Part shown: one piece after another, positions 26,500 through 37,356 of the stretch | How positions within the stretch are numbered: position 1 is the first letter of the stretch | How the letters are laid out: each line of letters starts with the position of its first letter | Assembly (NCBI GenBank): GCA_028821125.1 | Contig: JAPPHD010000044.1 | Span: 1-43,219 of the forward strand | Reading direction: 5' to 3' | Source: Gammaproteobacteria bacterium | GTDB taxonomy: Bacteria > Pseudomonadota > Gammaproteobacteria > Pseudomonadales > Azotimanducaceae | DNA length: 43,219 bases | Notes under the pieces: model-generated | Database searches by the model: none | Told to the model about the DNA's origin: nothing | The model's input: the letters and a program-made list of their open reading frames with translations, nothing else | Program-made: the position numbers and the translations under genes

Positions 26500-28050
26500 A
26501 TGGATCTCGACCGGACCATACCCGGCATTCTCAATGAGGCCGCGGCACGTTTTTCGAAGCGCGCAGCGATCGTCAGCGATGCGGGCGCGCTCAGCTTCGG
26601 GGAATTGCGGGAGCGGTCCAGGCGCCTTGCCAGGGCGGTGATGGCCGCCGGATTAGAGCCCGGGGAGCGATTCGCCATCTGGGCTCCGAATACGACGGAT
26701 TGGGTTCTGGCAGCGTTGGCGGGCCAGCAGGTCGGTGGCGTACTGGTGCCGCTGAATACACGGTTCAAGGGCGGGGAAGCAGCGGACATCGTGCGCCGCG
26801 CCGGGGTACGGCTCGCGTTTGCGATGGGCGAGTTTCTCGGCATCGACTATGCGGCCACTCTGCAAGGCCAGGACTGCCCCGATCTCGAACGGGTTGTGCG
26901 TCTGGGAACGAAGGCCGGCGAGCAGTCGCTGGACGGATTTGCCGGTCACGGAGCAGGCGTATCCGAGGCCGACCTCGACGCGCGGATTGGAGCGGTCCGC
27001 CCCACTGACCTGTCCGACATCCTCTACACCTCCGGCACCACCGGTGCGCCCAAGGGCGCGATGACCACCCACGGGCAGAACATCGCCGTCTTCGAGGAGT
27101 GGTCTGCGGCTGTGGGCCTGTGTATCGAGGACCGATACCTGGTGGTGAACCCGTTCTTTCACTCCTTCGGCTACAAGGCTGGCTGGCTGGCGGCGCTCCT
27201 GTGTGGTGCGACCATCTATCCGGAAACCCGGTTCGACGCCCGGCGCGTGCTGCGGCAGATAGAGCGTCACCGCATCACCATGCTGCCGGGCCCGCCGACG
27301 CTGTTCCAGTCGCTGCTGGCCGAACCCGCAACACGCAACGCCGATTTGAGTTCGCTGCGCTGCGCGGTCACCGGCGCCGCGGTGGTTCCGGTGCAGCTCG
27401 TCAAGGACATGAAGCGGGAACTCGGCTTCGACGAGGTGTACACGGCCTATGGCCTGACCGAGTCGTCGGGCGTGGTCTCGCTGTGCGATCGGGAGGACGA
27501 TTTCGAGACCATCGCCAGCACCTGTGGGCGCGCCATGCGCGGGGTGGAGATTCGCATTGCCGATGCCGAGGGTGCGGCCCTGCCCGCCGGCGAGCCGGGG
27601 GAAGTCTGGGTGCGGGGCTTCAACGTGATGCAGGGGTATCTCGACGACCCGGAAGCGACTGCCGGGGCCATAACGCCATCGGGCTGGCTCAGGACCGGCG
27701 ATGTCGGGGTGCTCGACGAGCGCGGCTACCTCAGGATCACCGACCGTTTGAAGGACATGTACATCTGCGGCGGGTTCAACTGCTATCCGGCGGAGATTGA
27801 GAATCTCTTGCTCGACCACCCAGACATTGCGGAGGTCGCGGTCATCGGCTCACCGGACGAGCGGCTCGGCGAAGTGGGGTATGCTTTCGTCGTGCGCACG
27901 CCCGGCGGCGAACCACAGCCGGAGGATTTGATCGAATGGGCTCGGGGACGCATGGCTAACTTCAAGGCGCCACGGCACTTCAGCTTCCTGGACGAGTTGC
28001 CCCGCAACGCCACCGGCAAGGTGCAGAAGTTTCTGCTGCGGCGAGATTGA
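26500..28050 (+). CDS. FadD3-like acyl-CoA ligase (HIP-CoA synthetase type)
   Basis: An AMP-forming ligase of about 516 residues: P-loop YTSGTTGAPKG, YGLTESSG, TGDVG, RLKDMYICGGFNCYPAEIE and the catalytic Lys in PRNATGKVQKF. Several segments follow mycobacterial FadD3 as I remember it, notably FAIWAPNTTDWV, VPLNTRFKG, VNPFFHSFGYKAGWLAALLCGATIYP, ERHRITMLPGPPTLFQSLL and CAVTGAAVVPV. FadD3 activates HIP, the two-ring steroid remnant. The frame opens with GTG at 26488; the ATG at 26500 gives an N-terminus closer to FadD3. Other propionate-side-chain acids remain possible substrates. Confidence 0.78.
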   Translation: MDLDRTIPGILNEAAARFSKRAAIVSDAGALSFGELRERSRRLARAVMAAGLEPGERFAIWAPNTTDWVLAALAGQQVGGVLVPLNTRFKGGEAADIVRRAGVRLAFAMGEFLGIDYAATLQGQDCPDLERVVRLGTKAGEQSLDGFAGHGAGVSEADLDARIGAVRPTDLSDILYTSGTTGAPKGAMTTHGQNIAVFEEWSAAVGLCIEDRYLVVNPFFHSFGYKAGWLAALLCGATIYPETRFDARRVLRQIERHRITMLPGPPTLFQSLLAEPATRNADLSSLRCAVTGAAVVPVQLVKDMKRELGFDEVYTAYGLTESSGVVSLCDREDDFETIASTCGRAMRGVEIRIADAEGAALPAGEPGEVWVRGFNVMQGYLDDPEATAGAITPSGWLRTGDVGVLDERGYLRITDRLKDMYICGGFNCYPAEIENLLLDHPDIAEVAVIGSPDERLGEVGYAFVVRTPGGEPQPEDLIEWARGRMANFKAPRHFSFLDELPRNATGKVQKFLLRRD

Positions 28051-28184
28051 GGGTTCGTCCGAAACCGCAACCTGAATTTTGAGTCGGCGGCATCTTCAGG
28101 CTGGCCACCGGTGCTAAAGCTGCTGAGTGTGTTCAATTGGAAAGCGGCCGGCCTGCTCGCGATCAGACCGACCGACAATGGGCT

Positions 28185-30683
<2,499 letters not shown>

Positions 30684-30744
30684 ATTGCTTCGATCGGGCA
30701 CCGAGAGCAGGTATGCGGTACGGGTATCCGGCACGCCAAGCGGA
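30684..30744 (-). repeat. 61-bp dispersed repeat, inverted copy
   Basis: The complement of this stretch equals 11-71 with one mismatch. Together with the left copy it forms a long-range inverted repeat around a 30.6-kb segment. Confidence 0.85.
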
Positions 30745-30782
30745 ATTTGGGCACTAGACAATGCTGTTTGTCCGACAAACCG

Positions 30783-30859
30783 GCCCCGCAACGAGTTGCG
30801 GGGCGTCGCCACCTGCCGAAGCTGTGCTTCGGCTCGGGCTACGCCCGACCGGTGGCGAC
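30783..30859 (+). repeat. 77-nt structured repeat, right copy
   Basis: Stems match the left copy: 783-792/795-804, outer stem 805-813/851-859, and hairpins 816-822/826-832 and 834-839/843-848 (all plus 30000). Relative to 227-303 the outer stem shows one full compensatory change (A-T there, C-G here, pair 807/857) and a G-T to A-T change (811/853), so the pairing is conserved while bases vary. Confidence 0.85.
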
Positions 30860-30867
30860 CCTTAAAG

Positions 30868-30899
30868 GTGCCGGATACCCGTACCGCACACCTGCTCTC
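30868..30899 (+). repeat. partial direct copy of the 61-bp repeat
   Basis: These 32 bases equal 21-52 with one mismatch, in the same orientation. The two repeat families therefore occur interlaced: inverted 61-mer, 77-mer, partial direct 61-mer. Beyond this to 30959 no feature was seen. Confidence 0.8.
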
Positions 30900-30959
30900 T
30901 CTTCCTGAATCTAGACGTTGTTTTACGCGTCAGCGCAACGGATGTGGGGGCGGGAACCG

Positions 30960-32006
30960 CTAGCCGCCACCGAGCAGTTCGAGGGCGTCCAAATCCTGGC
31001 ACATGCGGATGCTGCGCGTGGCCATGGCCATGAACATGTCGTTGCCCCGCTCCGTTTCGCCGACCAGGGTGGAGACGAGAACCGCCATGTTGAGGCCCGC
31101 AGGGGCGTAGTGGCGGTAGAGCGTCCAGCCATGGTTCCAGTCGAGGGTCACGCCGTAGCTCCGCAGGACTTCCAGGTAATGGTTCAGGAGCCGGCGTTCG
31201 TTTCCGGCCCGGCGTTCGGGTGATATCGAGGTGCCCATGAAATAGCTGACGTCCACCCAGGGGTTGCCGCGGTTGACGGATTGCCAGTCGAACACGGCGA
31301 CCGGGTGCGGGCCGCCGAACATCATGTTGTCCAGGCGGTAGTCGATGTGGATCACCGTCTCGGGGGCTTCCACCTTGCCGTAGGCCGGGTAGCCTTCCTC
31401 GAAGCGGTTGACGGCGGCCACCTGGTCAGCGCTGAGGCGTTCTCCGTAGCGCTGCATGAATGCGGCGAACAGCATCGGGTGCGCGGATACCTCGCCGTCG
31501 TGGAGCCGCGAGGGGGTCAACAGCGGCAGGTCGGCGAGTTGCGCATCGCCCCAGCGCGGCCCGTGCAGCTTCGCGAGTTCCTCCAGGGCGAGGGCGGCCT
31601 GGTCGGTGCTGCACTCCGACATCTGGTCGATCTGCACGCCCGGCGCCAGGTCTTCCATGAGCAGCACGAAATCGTGGGTGCCGGGGTCGAACTCGGCGGC
31701 GAAGCAGCGCGGCGTGCGGATGTCTACGGTGCGGCTGAGCTCGGCGTAGAAAAACACCTCGCGAGCGTAGTTGTGCAGATGCACGGCCAGGTGCCGGCTC
31801 AACGGGTTGGTGGAGGGGAACTTGCCGACCAGCGTAGCTGGCAGGTCGCCGTCGCCGGTAACGGTGAAGCGCGCGTTCTCGCCGACCTGCCCGGCGCCGA
31901 TGTTCTCCCAGGCGACCTCGCTGACGGCGCCCTCAAGCCCGGCGCGATTCAGGCACTCGGTGAGCCAGCCGGGGGTCACCTGATCGGGGTGGGAAGGGAT
32001 CGACAT
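30960..32006 (-). CDS. phosphotransferase, aminoglycoside/ecdysteroid kinase-like fold
   Basis: About 348 residues from the ATG at 32006 (the frame extends further up to 32078 without family-like sequence). Kinase-like motifs: a Lys in ATLVGKFPS for ATP binding, the catalytic loop VIHIDYRLDNMMFG (HxDxxxxN), and AVFDWQSVNRGNPWVDV supplying the metal-binding Asp. This architecture is shared by APH, choline/homoserine kinases and ecdysteroid kinase-like proteins; the last group is frequent in proteobacteria that degrade hydrophobic compounds. Substrate is unknown; resistance to aminoglycosides is not implied. Divergent from the LLM oxidoreductase, sharing a region rich in palindromes. Confidence 0.82.
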   Translation of the reverse strand: MSIPSHPDQVTPGWLTECLNRAGLEGAVSEVAWENIGAGQVGENARFTVTGDGDLPATLVGKFPSTNPLSRHLAVHLHNYAREVFFYAELSRTVDIRTPRCFAAEFDPGTHDFVLLMEDLAPGVQIDQMSECSTDQAALALEELAKLHGPRWGDAQLADLPLLTPSRLHDGEVSAHPMLFAAFMQRYGERLSADQVAAVNRFEEGYPAYGKVEAPETVIHIDYRLDNMMFGGPHPVAVFDWQSVNRGNPWVDVSYFMGTSISPERRAGNERRLLNHYLEVLRSYGVTLDWNHGWTLYRHYAPAGLNMAVLVSTLVGETERGNDMFMAMATRSIRMCQDLDALELLGGG

Positions 32007-32058
32007 GCTCGGGCCGGGGGTGGTAGCGCGCGGGGATGATACTATCCTGCGCCCGCCC

Positions 32059-32134
32059 GAACGTTCAGCCGCGCCCAATCATGAACAAACTGCTGCGCTG
32101 TTCTTGCCAACCCCGCCACGTTCGTTCATGAACG
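32059..32134. promoter_or_regulatory. palindromic operator-like sites in a divergent promoter region
   Basis: CGTTCATGAACG at 32123-32134 is a perfect 12-base palindrome. GAACGTTC at 32059-32066 is a perfect 8-base palindrome, and TCATGAAC at 32079-32086 repeats half of the first. They lie between the phosphotransferase gene and the LLM gene, the first only 11 bases before the LLM start. A dimeric repressor of TetR or GntR type could bind; none is encoded nearby. Confidence 0.4.
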
Positions 32135-32145
32135 GGTGCGGCTGA

Positions 32146-33246
32146 GTGGTGCGCGCCTTGTATCCCGATCACACCTCGAAATTCCCCGAGCTAGGCTTCT
32201 ATGGCCTGCCCGGCCACAGCCGCACGCCGCGGGACGTGCTGCGCCAGGTGCAGGACGCCGAGGCGCTCGGCATCGGCAATGTCATGATCTCGGAACGGGC
32301 CGACTACAAGGAGATTTCCGCTATCTGCGGCGCCTGTGCGGCCGTCACCGATTCGATCTTCATCGGCACGTCGGCCACCAATCTCAATACGCGCCACCCG
32401 GTGGTGACGGCTTCCATGGCAACCACGCTCAACCGCCTTTCCAACGGGCGCTTCGCCCTGGGGCTTGCGAAGGGCGTGGAATTCCGCTGGAAGATGCTCA
32501 ACGTGCCGTTCCCGACCTACGAACGGGAGCGGGAGTTCATCGACGTGATGCGCCGGCTGTGGCGCGGCGAGACGGTGGATGGCCACGCCGGGGAACTCGG
32601 GAACTTCCCCCGGCTGGGGCTCGCCGACTACATCGACGAGGACATTCCGATCCTGTATGTCGGGTTTGGCCCGAAGAGCCTGGTGAACGCGGGGCGCCTC
32701 TACGATGGCGTGCACCTGCATACGTTCATGGGCGAGACGGCGCTCGCGAACGCGGTCGCGCAGGTGCGGCAGGGCGAGGAGGCAGCGGGGCGGACGCCGG
32801 GCCGGGTGAAGCTTTGGTCGGTATTGGCAACCGTGTGCGACGCATCCGAGGAGGAGTACCTGAAACGCATCGTCGCTCGGCTTGCGACCTATCTGCAGAT
32901 TCCCGGTTACGGCGATGCCCTGGTTGCCGTCAACGGCTGGGACCCGGAGATGCTGGCGCGCTTTCGGGGCAGCGCGGAGGTGCGGGCCGTGGGCGGATTG
33001 ATCGACAGCGTGGCGACGAGCGGGCAGTTGGCCGCCATCGACAGGATACTGCCCGACGACTGGCGGCCCGGGGCGGTGGGCGATGCCGCAACCTGTGCAC
33101 GGCGGTGGCTGAAGGAATTCGAAGGAGGCGCCGACGGGCTGATCATCCATGCCAGCACGCCGGAGGAATTCGAGCCGGTGCTGCGCGAGTATGAACGTAT
33201 CCGGCCGGCGCATCGGTTCGCGGGCCGCTCGAATCGCCCGGCCTGA
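32146..33246 (+). CDS. LLM class flavin-dependent oxidoreductase
   Basis: A luciferase-like monooxygenase (TIM barrel) of 366 residues. The N-terminal half carries GIGNVMISERADYKEISAICG, GTSATNLNTRHPVVTASMATTL and NGRFALGLAKG, all typical of F420- or FMN-dependent members; the C-terminal part includes GGADGLIIHASTPEEFEPVL. It most resembles the F420-dependent-annotated group (TIGR03842/03857 kind), but many proteobacterial members use FMN, so the cofactor is open. GTG at 32146 follows a stop codon in the same frame immediately upstream, and another GTG is next to it, so the start is within a few bases. Probable operon with the next gene (38 bases). Confidence 0.85.
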   Translation: MVRALYPDHTSKFPELGFYGLPGHSRTPRDVLRQVQDAEALGIGNVMISERADYKEISAICGACAAVTDSIFIGTSATNLNTRHPVVTASMATTLNRLSNGRFALGLAKGVEFRWKMLNVPFPTYEREREFIDVMRRLWRGETVDGHAGELGNFPRLGLADYIDEDIPILYVGFGPKSLVNAGRLYDGVHLHTFMGETALANAVAQVRQGEEAAGRTPGRVKLWSVLATVCDASEEEYLKRIVARLATYLQIPGYGDALVAVNGWDPEMLARFRGSAEVRAVGGLIDSVATSGQLAAIDRILPDDWRPGAVGDAATCARRWLKEFEGGADGLIIHASTPEEFEPVLREYERIRPAHRFAGRSNRPA

Positions 33247-33284
33247 ACGAGGCCGCGTTTTCACTGCCGGCAGGAGTCAGCCCG

Positions 33285-34412
33285 ATGCTGAACAGACTCG
33301 ACGACTATCCCGTTCACCAGACGCCGGAACCGCTTGCCCAGCCGGCAACCAGCGACCGCAACTTCTACGACCGGACCTGGTTCAACGGGTATGCGGTGGA
33401 TGGGTCCTGGTGTTTCGGGATCACGATGGCGGTCTACCCGCATCTCGGGGTTCTCGATTGCGCGTTCAGCGTCGTACGGCCCGGCGGGCGGCAGCACTGT
33501 TTCTTCGCCTCGCGGCGTGCGCCGGCGGAACGTACGGAGATGTGTGCCGGGCCCATGCGCATCGAAGTGATCGAGCCGTTGCGGCGAACGCGGGTGGTGC
33601 TTGATGACAATGACAGCGGGCTTGGTTGTGAACTCGAGTTTTCGGCGCGCACCGGGGCGATTCAGGAAGGGCGGCAGACGCTGTGGCAGGGGGCGCGGCG
33701 GTGGATGGATGCGACACGGTTCGATCAGTTCGGCGCCTGGAGCGGAACGGTTCGCACGTCGGAGGGGGATATCAGTGTCGATCCTGCAGAATCTCGTGCA
33801 ACCAAGGATCGGTCCTGGGGCGTTCGGCCGGTGGGTCTGCCTGAGTTACCGGGCGCGCCCGTGGTTCCCGCCGGGATATTTTTCCTTTGGGCGCCGTTGT
33901 TCTGGGAAGACCATGTCAGCCACGCCATTTTCTTTGATGGGCCTAGTGGCGAGCCGCTGTTTCGGGAGGCGCTGACGGCACCGCTGTATGCATCGGTGGA
34001 TGCCGTTCCGGATACGGCCGATGCGGCCGTGGAACCCATGGCGGGCGCGACCCATCGAGTGGCCTACCACGCAAATTCCCGGCTTGCCAAACGGGCGGAA
34101 ATTGAACTGCATGGGCTTACCGGGGAACGGCGCGAGATTTCGCTGACGCCGATGCTGAGATTTCAGATGAAGGGTCTTGGTTATGGGCACCCGGAATGGC
34201 GGCACGGCCTGTGGCACGACGAACTCGCGCTGGGCCACGAGTCGTTCGATCTGGCGGAACTCGATCTTCTTGCTCCCGAGAATGTGCACGTGCAGCAGGT
34301 GGTGCTGGCGCGGGAAGGCGGCAACGAGGGCATCGGCGTGCTTGAGCAGGTGTCGCTGGGACCGTATGCGCCTCCCGGATTCAAGAGCTATTCCGATGGG
34401 GCGGGAACTTAG
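33285..34412 (+). CDS. DUF7064-like (lipocalin-fold) protein
   Basis: A 375-residue soluble protein with no signal peptide. It has two halves rich in aromatic and beta-strand patterns: NFYDRTWFNGYAVDGSWCFGI and VLDCAFSVVRPGG near the start, and WAPLFWEDHVSHAIFFDG with EWRHGLWHDELALGHESFDL later. These remind me of the DUF7064/7065 proteins, distant relatives of CrtC-like lipocalins, often encoded beside catabolic genes for hydrophobic compounds. The assignment is from memory of motif style. A GGAG lies eight bases before its ATG. Follows the LLM gene. Confidence 0.65.
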   Translation: MLNRLDDYPVHQTPEPLAQPATSDRNFYDRTWFNGYAVDGSWCFGITMAVYPHLGVLDCAFSVVRPGGRQHCFFASRRAPAERTEMCAGPMRIEVIEPLRRTRVVLDDNDSGLGCELEFSARTGAIQEGRQTLWQGARRWMDATRFDQFGAWSGTVRTSEGDISVDPAESRATKDRSWGVRPVGLPELPGAPVVPAGIFFLWAPLFWEDHVSHAIFFDGPSGEPLFREALTAPLYASVDAVPDTADAAVEPMAGATHRVAYHANSRLAKRAEIELHGLTGERREISLTPMLRFQMKGLGYGHPEWRHGLWHDELALGHESFDLAELDLLAPENVHVQQVVLAREGGNEGIGVLEQVSLGPYAPPGFKSYSDGAGT

Positions 34413-34510
34413 GCGGCGGCGACTCGGGTCTCGAATTTTCAGGAAAACGGGTGTCGCCTTGCGCATCCAACCCGATTCAGGTAAGAGTACGGCACGAGTT
34501 CGACCGACCA

Positions 34511-35110
34511 ATGGCCACAAGCGTGAGCGAGCACCAACCCAACACCCCATCGCCGCCCCGGACAGCGCCCAAGCCGCCGCCAGTCCAAATCGACAGCAAA
34601 GGCCGTCTCTCGGTCAAGACGCATGACCTCGCTTCCAGCGAGGCATTTCGCACCCGACTCGGCGGCATGGTCGAACTCGCCAAAACGCACCCGCCCAAAC
34701 GCTAGAGAACATACTCCCAGTTCGACCAATTCACCGCGCGGCAGAAGGCCGCCGAGGCGGCCGGCGAACAGATAAGCCTCATCATCGACCAGGCGATGAT
34801 GGAAGGCCGTTTCGTCGAACTCTCGCTCGCCAGCGGCAAGTCGTATGTCGGTTCGCCGATCCAAGGGACGTTCGGTCATCGCGACGGCGGAGACGTCGCC
34901 CTGATCCCATTAGCAAGCGGCTACCGCGACAACGACTCTCGGGATCTCGTCATGACCACCAACTACGCGCCCGCCATCGAAGACCAACTGTCCGACCTGG
35001 CGTTGGACGACTTCAAAGTCGCCTTCCCCATGCGCGACATTGTTTCCGCCCGACTGTTTGACCAGGAACTCTACGCCTCTTTCCTGGACGACAAAGCCGC
35101 CTCTCGCTGA
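34511..35110 (+). pseudogene. unknown gene interrupted by one in-frame amber codon
   Basis: One frame encodes MATSVSEHQPNTPSPPRT...ELAKTHPPKR, then a TAG at 34703-34705, and continues in the same frame with no other stop as RTYSQFDQFTARQKAAEAAGEQ...VELSLASGKSYVGSPIQG, IPLASGYRDNDSRDL and DIVSARLFDQELYASFL to 35110. The continuation before the next Met (34793) is protein-like, which argues for a single 199-residue gene. The middle part SLASGKSYVGSP looks like a small beta barrel (LSm/SH3-like). Alternatively two genes with the second starting at 34793. Family not recognised. Confidence 0.65.
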
Positions 35111-35243
35111 CTCGATCGCCACCTGGTAGTCGTCGTGACAGATCTACGAGGCACGGCGGGTGCTGTCCTTGCCCCTCCTAATTGCGACTTTCCTGCCCTT
35201 CACGGTATTAGTTGTTTCTAAGCCACCAAAGGAAAGTGCCGAA

Positions 35244-35384
35244 ATGAGACCTAGGACCGCGGAGAAGTGCCATTACCTTTGCCCAAAGTGCGGCGACCGG
35301 CTCTCCCGCGACCGTGCGGGCAAAGGATGGGTTAGGCACCTCTTCAACCGCCGTTGCCGCTACGAGAACGGCATGAACGACTGA
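35244..35384 (+). CDS. small zinc-ribbon-like protein
   Basis: A 46-residue product with CPKCGDRLSRDRAGKGWVRHL and a later Cys (RRCRYENG): a CxxC knuckle, a basic segment and a further Cys/His set suit a single-zinc fold. The frame extends upstream to 35160, but the ATG at 35244 with AAGGA 11 bases before it is preferred. It is followed after four bases by a membrane-protein gene, so they are probably coupled. Partner and role unknown. Confidence 0.6.
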   Translation: MRPRTAEKCHYLCPKCGDRLSRDRAGKGWVRHLFNRRCRYENGMND

Positions 35385-35388
35385 CCGG

Positions 35389-35808
35389 ATGGATACCGGT
35401 CTATCCAAGTGGGCGTGGTGGGCGACCTTCGGCATCGCAGTCGCTAGCTTGGTTGTCGCCGTCGTGATGTCGCTTGGCGGACGGGCGGAAGCCACCGAGT
35501 ACCTACTGGTTTTCGTCCTGATTGCGGCGACGGGCACCGTTGTCGCGGTCGTTTTAGGAGGGCGTAGACTTGTCTACTGGCACCGGAAACAGCGCGTGGT
35601 GAGGGAGTCCCGGTTGCCGCACTCGGAAATCGCCTTCCGTGAAGGGTTCCACGGCGCCGCCGATGGCTTCGTAGTCAACATGGAGCTCAGGAGTTCGAAG
35701 GGCTTGCTAGACTTTCGGGATGCCGCTGGCGCGAAGTTCGCGGAATGTATTGTCGCCATCCCGGAATTCGTGGAGTGGCTGTCCCGAGACGCGCCTGATC
35801 CGATCTAG
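35389..35808 (+). CDS. hypothetical protein with two membrane helices
   Basis: 139 residues with helices at about 10-30 and 38-58, then a basic turn (GGRRLVYWHRKQRVVRESR) and an 80-residue cytoplasmic domain containing FREGFHGAADGFVVNMELRSS and AECIVAIPEFVEWLSRD. Not recognised. Coupled to the small zinc-ribbon gene. After the stop the same frame continues without a stop for 45 codons (GNQTVPRAALRKYRQETGKDW...LRPFVG), which reads like protein and might be the tail of a longer ancestor. Confidence 0.6.
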   Translation: MDTGLSKWAWWATFGIAVASLVVAVVMSLGGRAEATEYLLVFVLIAATGTVVAVVLGGRRLVYWHRKQRVVRESRLPHSEIAFREGFHGAADGFVVNMELRSSKGLLDFRDAAGAKFAECIVAIPEFVEWLSRDAPDPI

Positions 35809-36090
35809 GGAAACCAGACGGTTCCGCGAGCGGCATTGCGGAAGTACCGTCAGGAAACGGGGAAGGACTGGATTCAGCCGGAGCAAATTGCGGCCCAGCT
35901 AATCGAGAGTGGAGTGTCGTGGTCATCGCTCCGTCCTTTCGTAGGTTGAAGGCTCCAACAAAACCGGTGTGATTCACCTCGGTCTTCGCGCATCGAAACT
36001 CGCCGCGCAGATGACAATCCCTGCCAACGCCAATCGTAAGTTCGCACATTTGCAGCATATAATCCTCAAGGGTTGCCAAAAACTGACTCG
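35809..36090. other. intergenic, with a short protein-like frame
   Basis: 35809-35949 continues the preceding frame as described above and then stops. I see nothing definite in the remainder. An overlapping minus-strand open frame (35687-36079) has no family-like features and is taken as a shadow. Confidence 0.3.
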
Positions 36091-36948
36091 ATGCCCCTGC
36101 TATACCACTGGGTGGGCAAGAACTATCGCCGAGATTTGGATTCGGGTGCCGGATATCACCTGAACCAATCCAACCCGCTCCTGCACGAGATTGACTACGG
36201 TGACAGTCTGTGGGCTTTCACAAGAACATCCGCTGGTAGTTACGTCCTCGCGACGGAGCTCGTTGTTCGCGCGAAAACCAGGAACCCACTTGGGTATCGT
36301 TACGGAACGTATCGGCTTTGGGGCGACCTCAAGCGTTCGCGTTATTTCCACACTGAAGGCCAGCCCGACATCTCCGAACTGATCAGACGACTTTCCATCA
36401 AGGCGAGAGCGTCTGTGCTTGGGAGTTCGTTTCAGGGTCACGCAGCCGTAAGACGGCTGAACCAAACAGACCATCAAGTGCTCGTGAAGTACGCTCGCCA
36501 CCTATCTCCTGAGCCGCGGGCTCGGCTTCTACCCGAGGATGAATTGGAGGCTCGCATTCTCTTGGGCGGTCCAGAAGCCGTAAGCAGTCTCATCACGGCC
36601 GAGGCCCCAGGCATCGCGGATGAGCGCCGCCGGTATCTGTTGGAGCAAGCACAACGGCGCAACCCAAAACATGTTATGAGTTTGCGGAAGCTATATGGAG
36701 GCATGTGTCAGCTTTGTGGCTGGAACCCCAAGTCCCGTTACCGTCGCGACCTTTGTGAAGCGCACCACGTACACTGGTTAAGTCGCGGAGGCGACGATGA
36801 GTTGCACAACATGGTGCTCATCTGCCCAAACCACCACCGTGCAGTACACCAGACCGACGCGCCCTTCGACTGGGCGGACGCGAGTTTTGTGTTTCCAAGG
36901 AAACGGGAGCCCCTGCAGATATCGCGCCACGAACTGCAGCCGCAATGA
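36091..36948 (+). CDS. HNH endonuclease with N-terminal recognition-type domain
   Basis: About 285 residues. The C-terminal part is an HNH/McrA-type nuclease: CQLCGW, then CEAHHVHWLSRGGDDELHNMVLICPNHHRAVH gives the zinc Cys pairs, the catalytic His and the Asn. The N-terminal 120 residues (YHWVGKNYRRDLDSGAGYHLNQ, SLWAFTR, VLATELVVRAK, SSFQGHAAVRRL) look like a PUA/EVE-type reader of the kind found in modification-dependent restriction enzymes. Start chosen at the ATG; a TTG 18 bases earlier is also open. No methylase partner is intact nearby. Defence role is inference. Confidence 0.78.
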   Translation: MPLLYHWVGKNYRRDLDSGAGYHLNQSNPLLHEIDYGDSLWAFTRTSAGSYVLATELVVRAKTRNPLGYRYGTYRLWGDLKRSRYFHTEGQPDISELIRRLSIKARASVLGSSFQGHAAVRRLNQTDHQVLVKYARHLSPEPRARLLPEDELEARILLGGPEAVSSLITAEAPGIADERRRYLLEQAQRRNPKHVMSLRKLYGGMCQLCGWNPKSRYRRDLCEAHHVHWLSRGGDDELHNMVLICPNHHRAVHQTDAPFDWADASFVFPRKREPLQISRHELQPQ

Positions 36949-37052
36949 TGAATCGCGGAAATGCTATCGACGAAAGACGCTTCCACTCGGTTCGACTCCG
37001 ACAAGACCGCTTTGACCGCTTAGCGTCTTCGGAGATTGTTGTGGTGCCGCGC

Positions 37053-37319
37053 TCATGACACAGGGACGGTTTTCTTGCCGCCATGATCTGACGGTTCCGC
37101 GCACTACTGGTTGCGAAGCAGGGCAAGTGATTCCAGTACGCTCTCTGGCAAACCGAGCAAGTCGACTAGAAAGGCGCGGTCCATCACGTGCCGGGTTTTG
37201 TCCCGCCAAGCTTCGTCTGCTGGTAACAACACTCGCTCCTGGAACTCATCAATGATGCTGGAAGCCAAGTTCAACTGCCGCAGGCTGAAGGCTCGCGGAT
37301 TAAGTACGCGGCGCTCCTT
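37053..37319 (-). pseudogene. C-terminal relic of a larger gene
   Basis: Read on the minus strand from 37319, one frame gives SKERRVLNPRAFSLRQLNL, ASSIIDEFQERVLLPADEAW, RDKTRHVMDRAFLVDLLGL, PESVLESLALLRNQ, then a TAG, then CAEPSDHGGKKT and a stop at 37053. The composition is clearly protein-like, and the text upstream continues in a shifted frame (TPEAFISPRSAAYLI, about 37305-37350), so at least one frameshift and one stop broke the gene. The tail GGK after the stop suggests the amber replaced a Trp codon. It resembles the end of large restriction or methylase-type proteins, but I cannot name the family. The rest of the gap 36949-37338 holds nothing else. Confidence 0.65.
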
Positions 37320-37356
37320 GGACTAATGAACGCCTCCGGTGTCACCCAACCAGATA

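Noticed and set aside
30960-32006. Aminoglycoside resistance gene
   Set aside because: Only the general kinase fold is shared; sequence and context fit the broad phosphotransferase group of unknown substrate.
35687-36079. 130-codon minus-strand frame
   Set aside because: No family-like features and overlaps the better-supported 35389-35808 gene.
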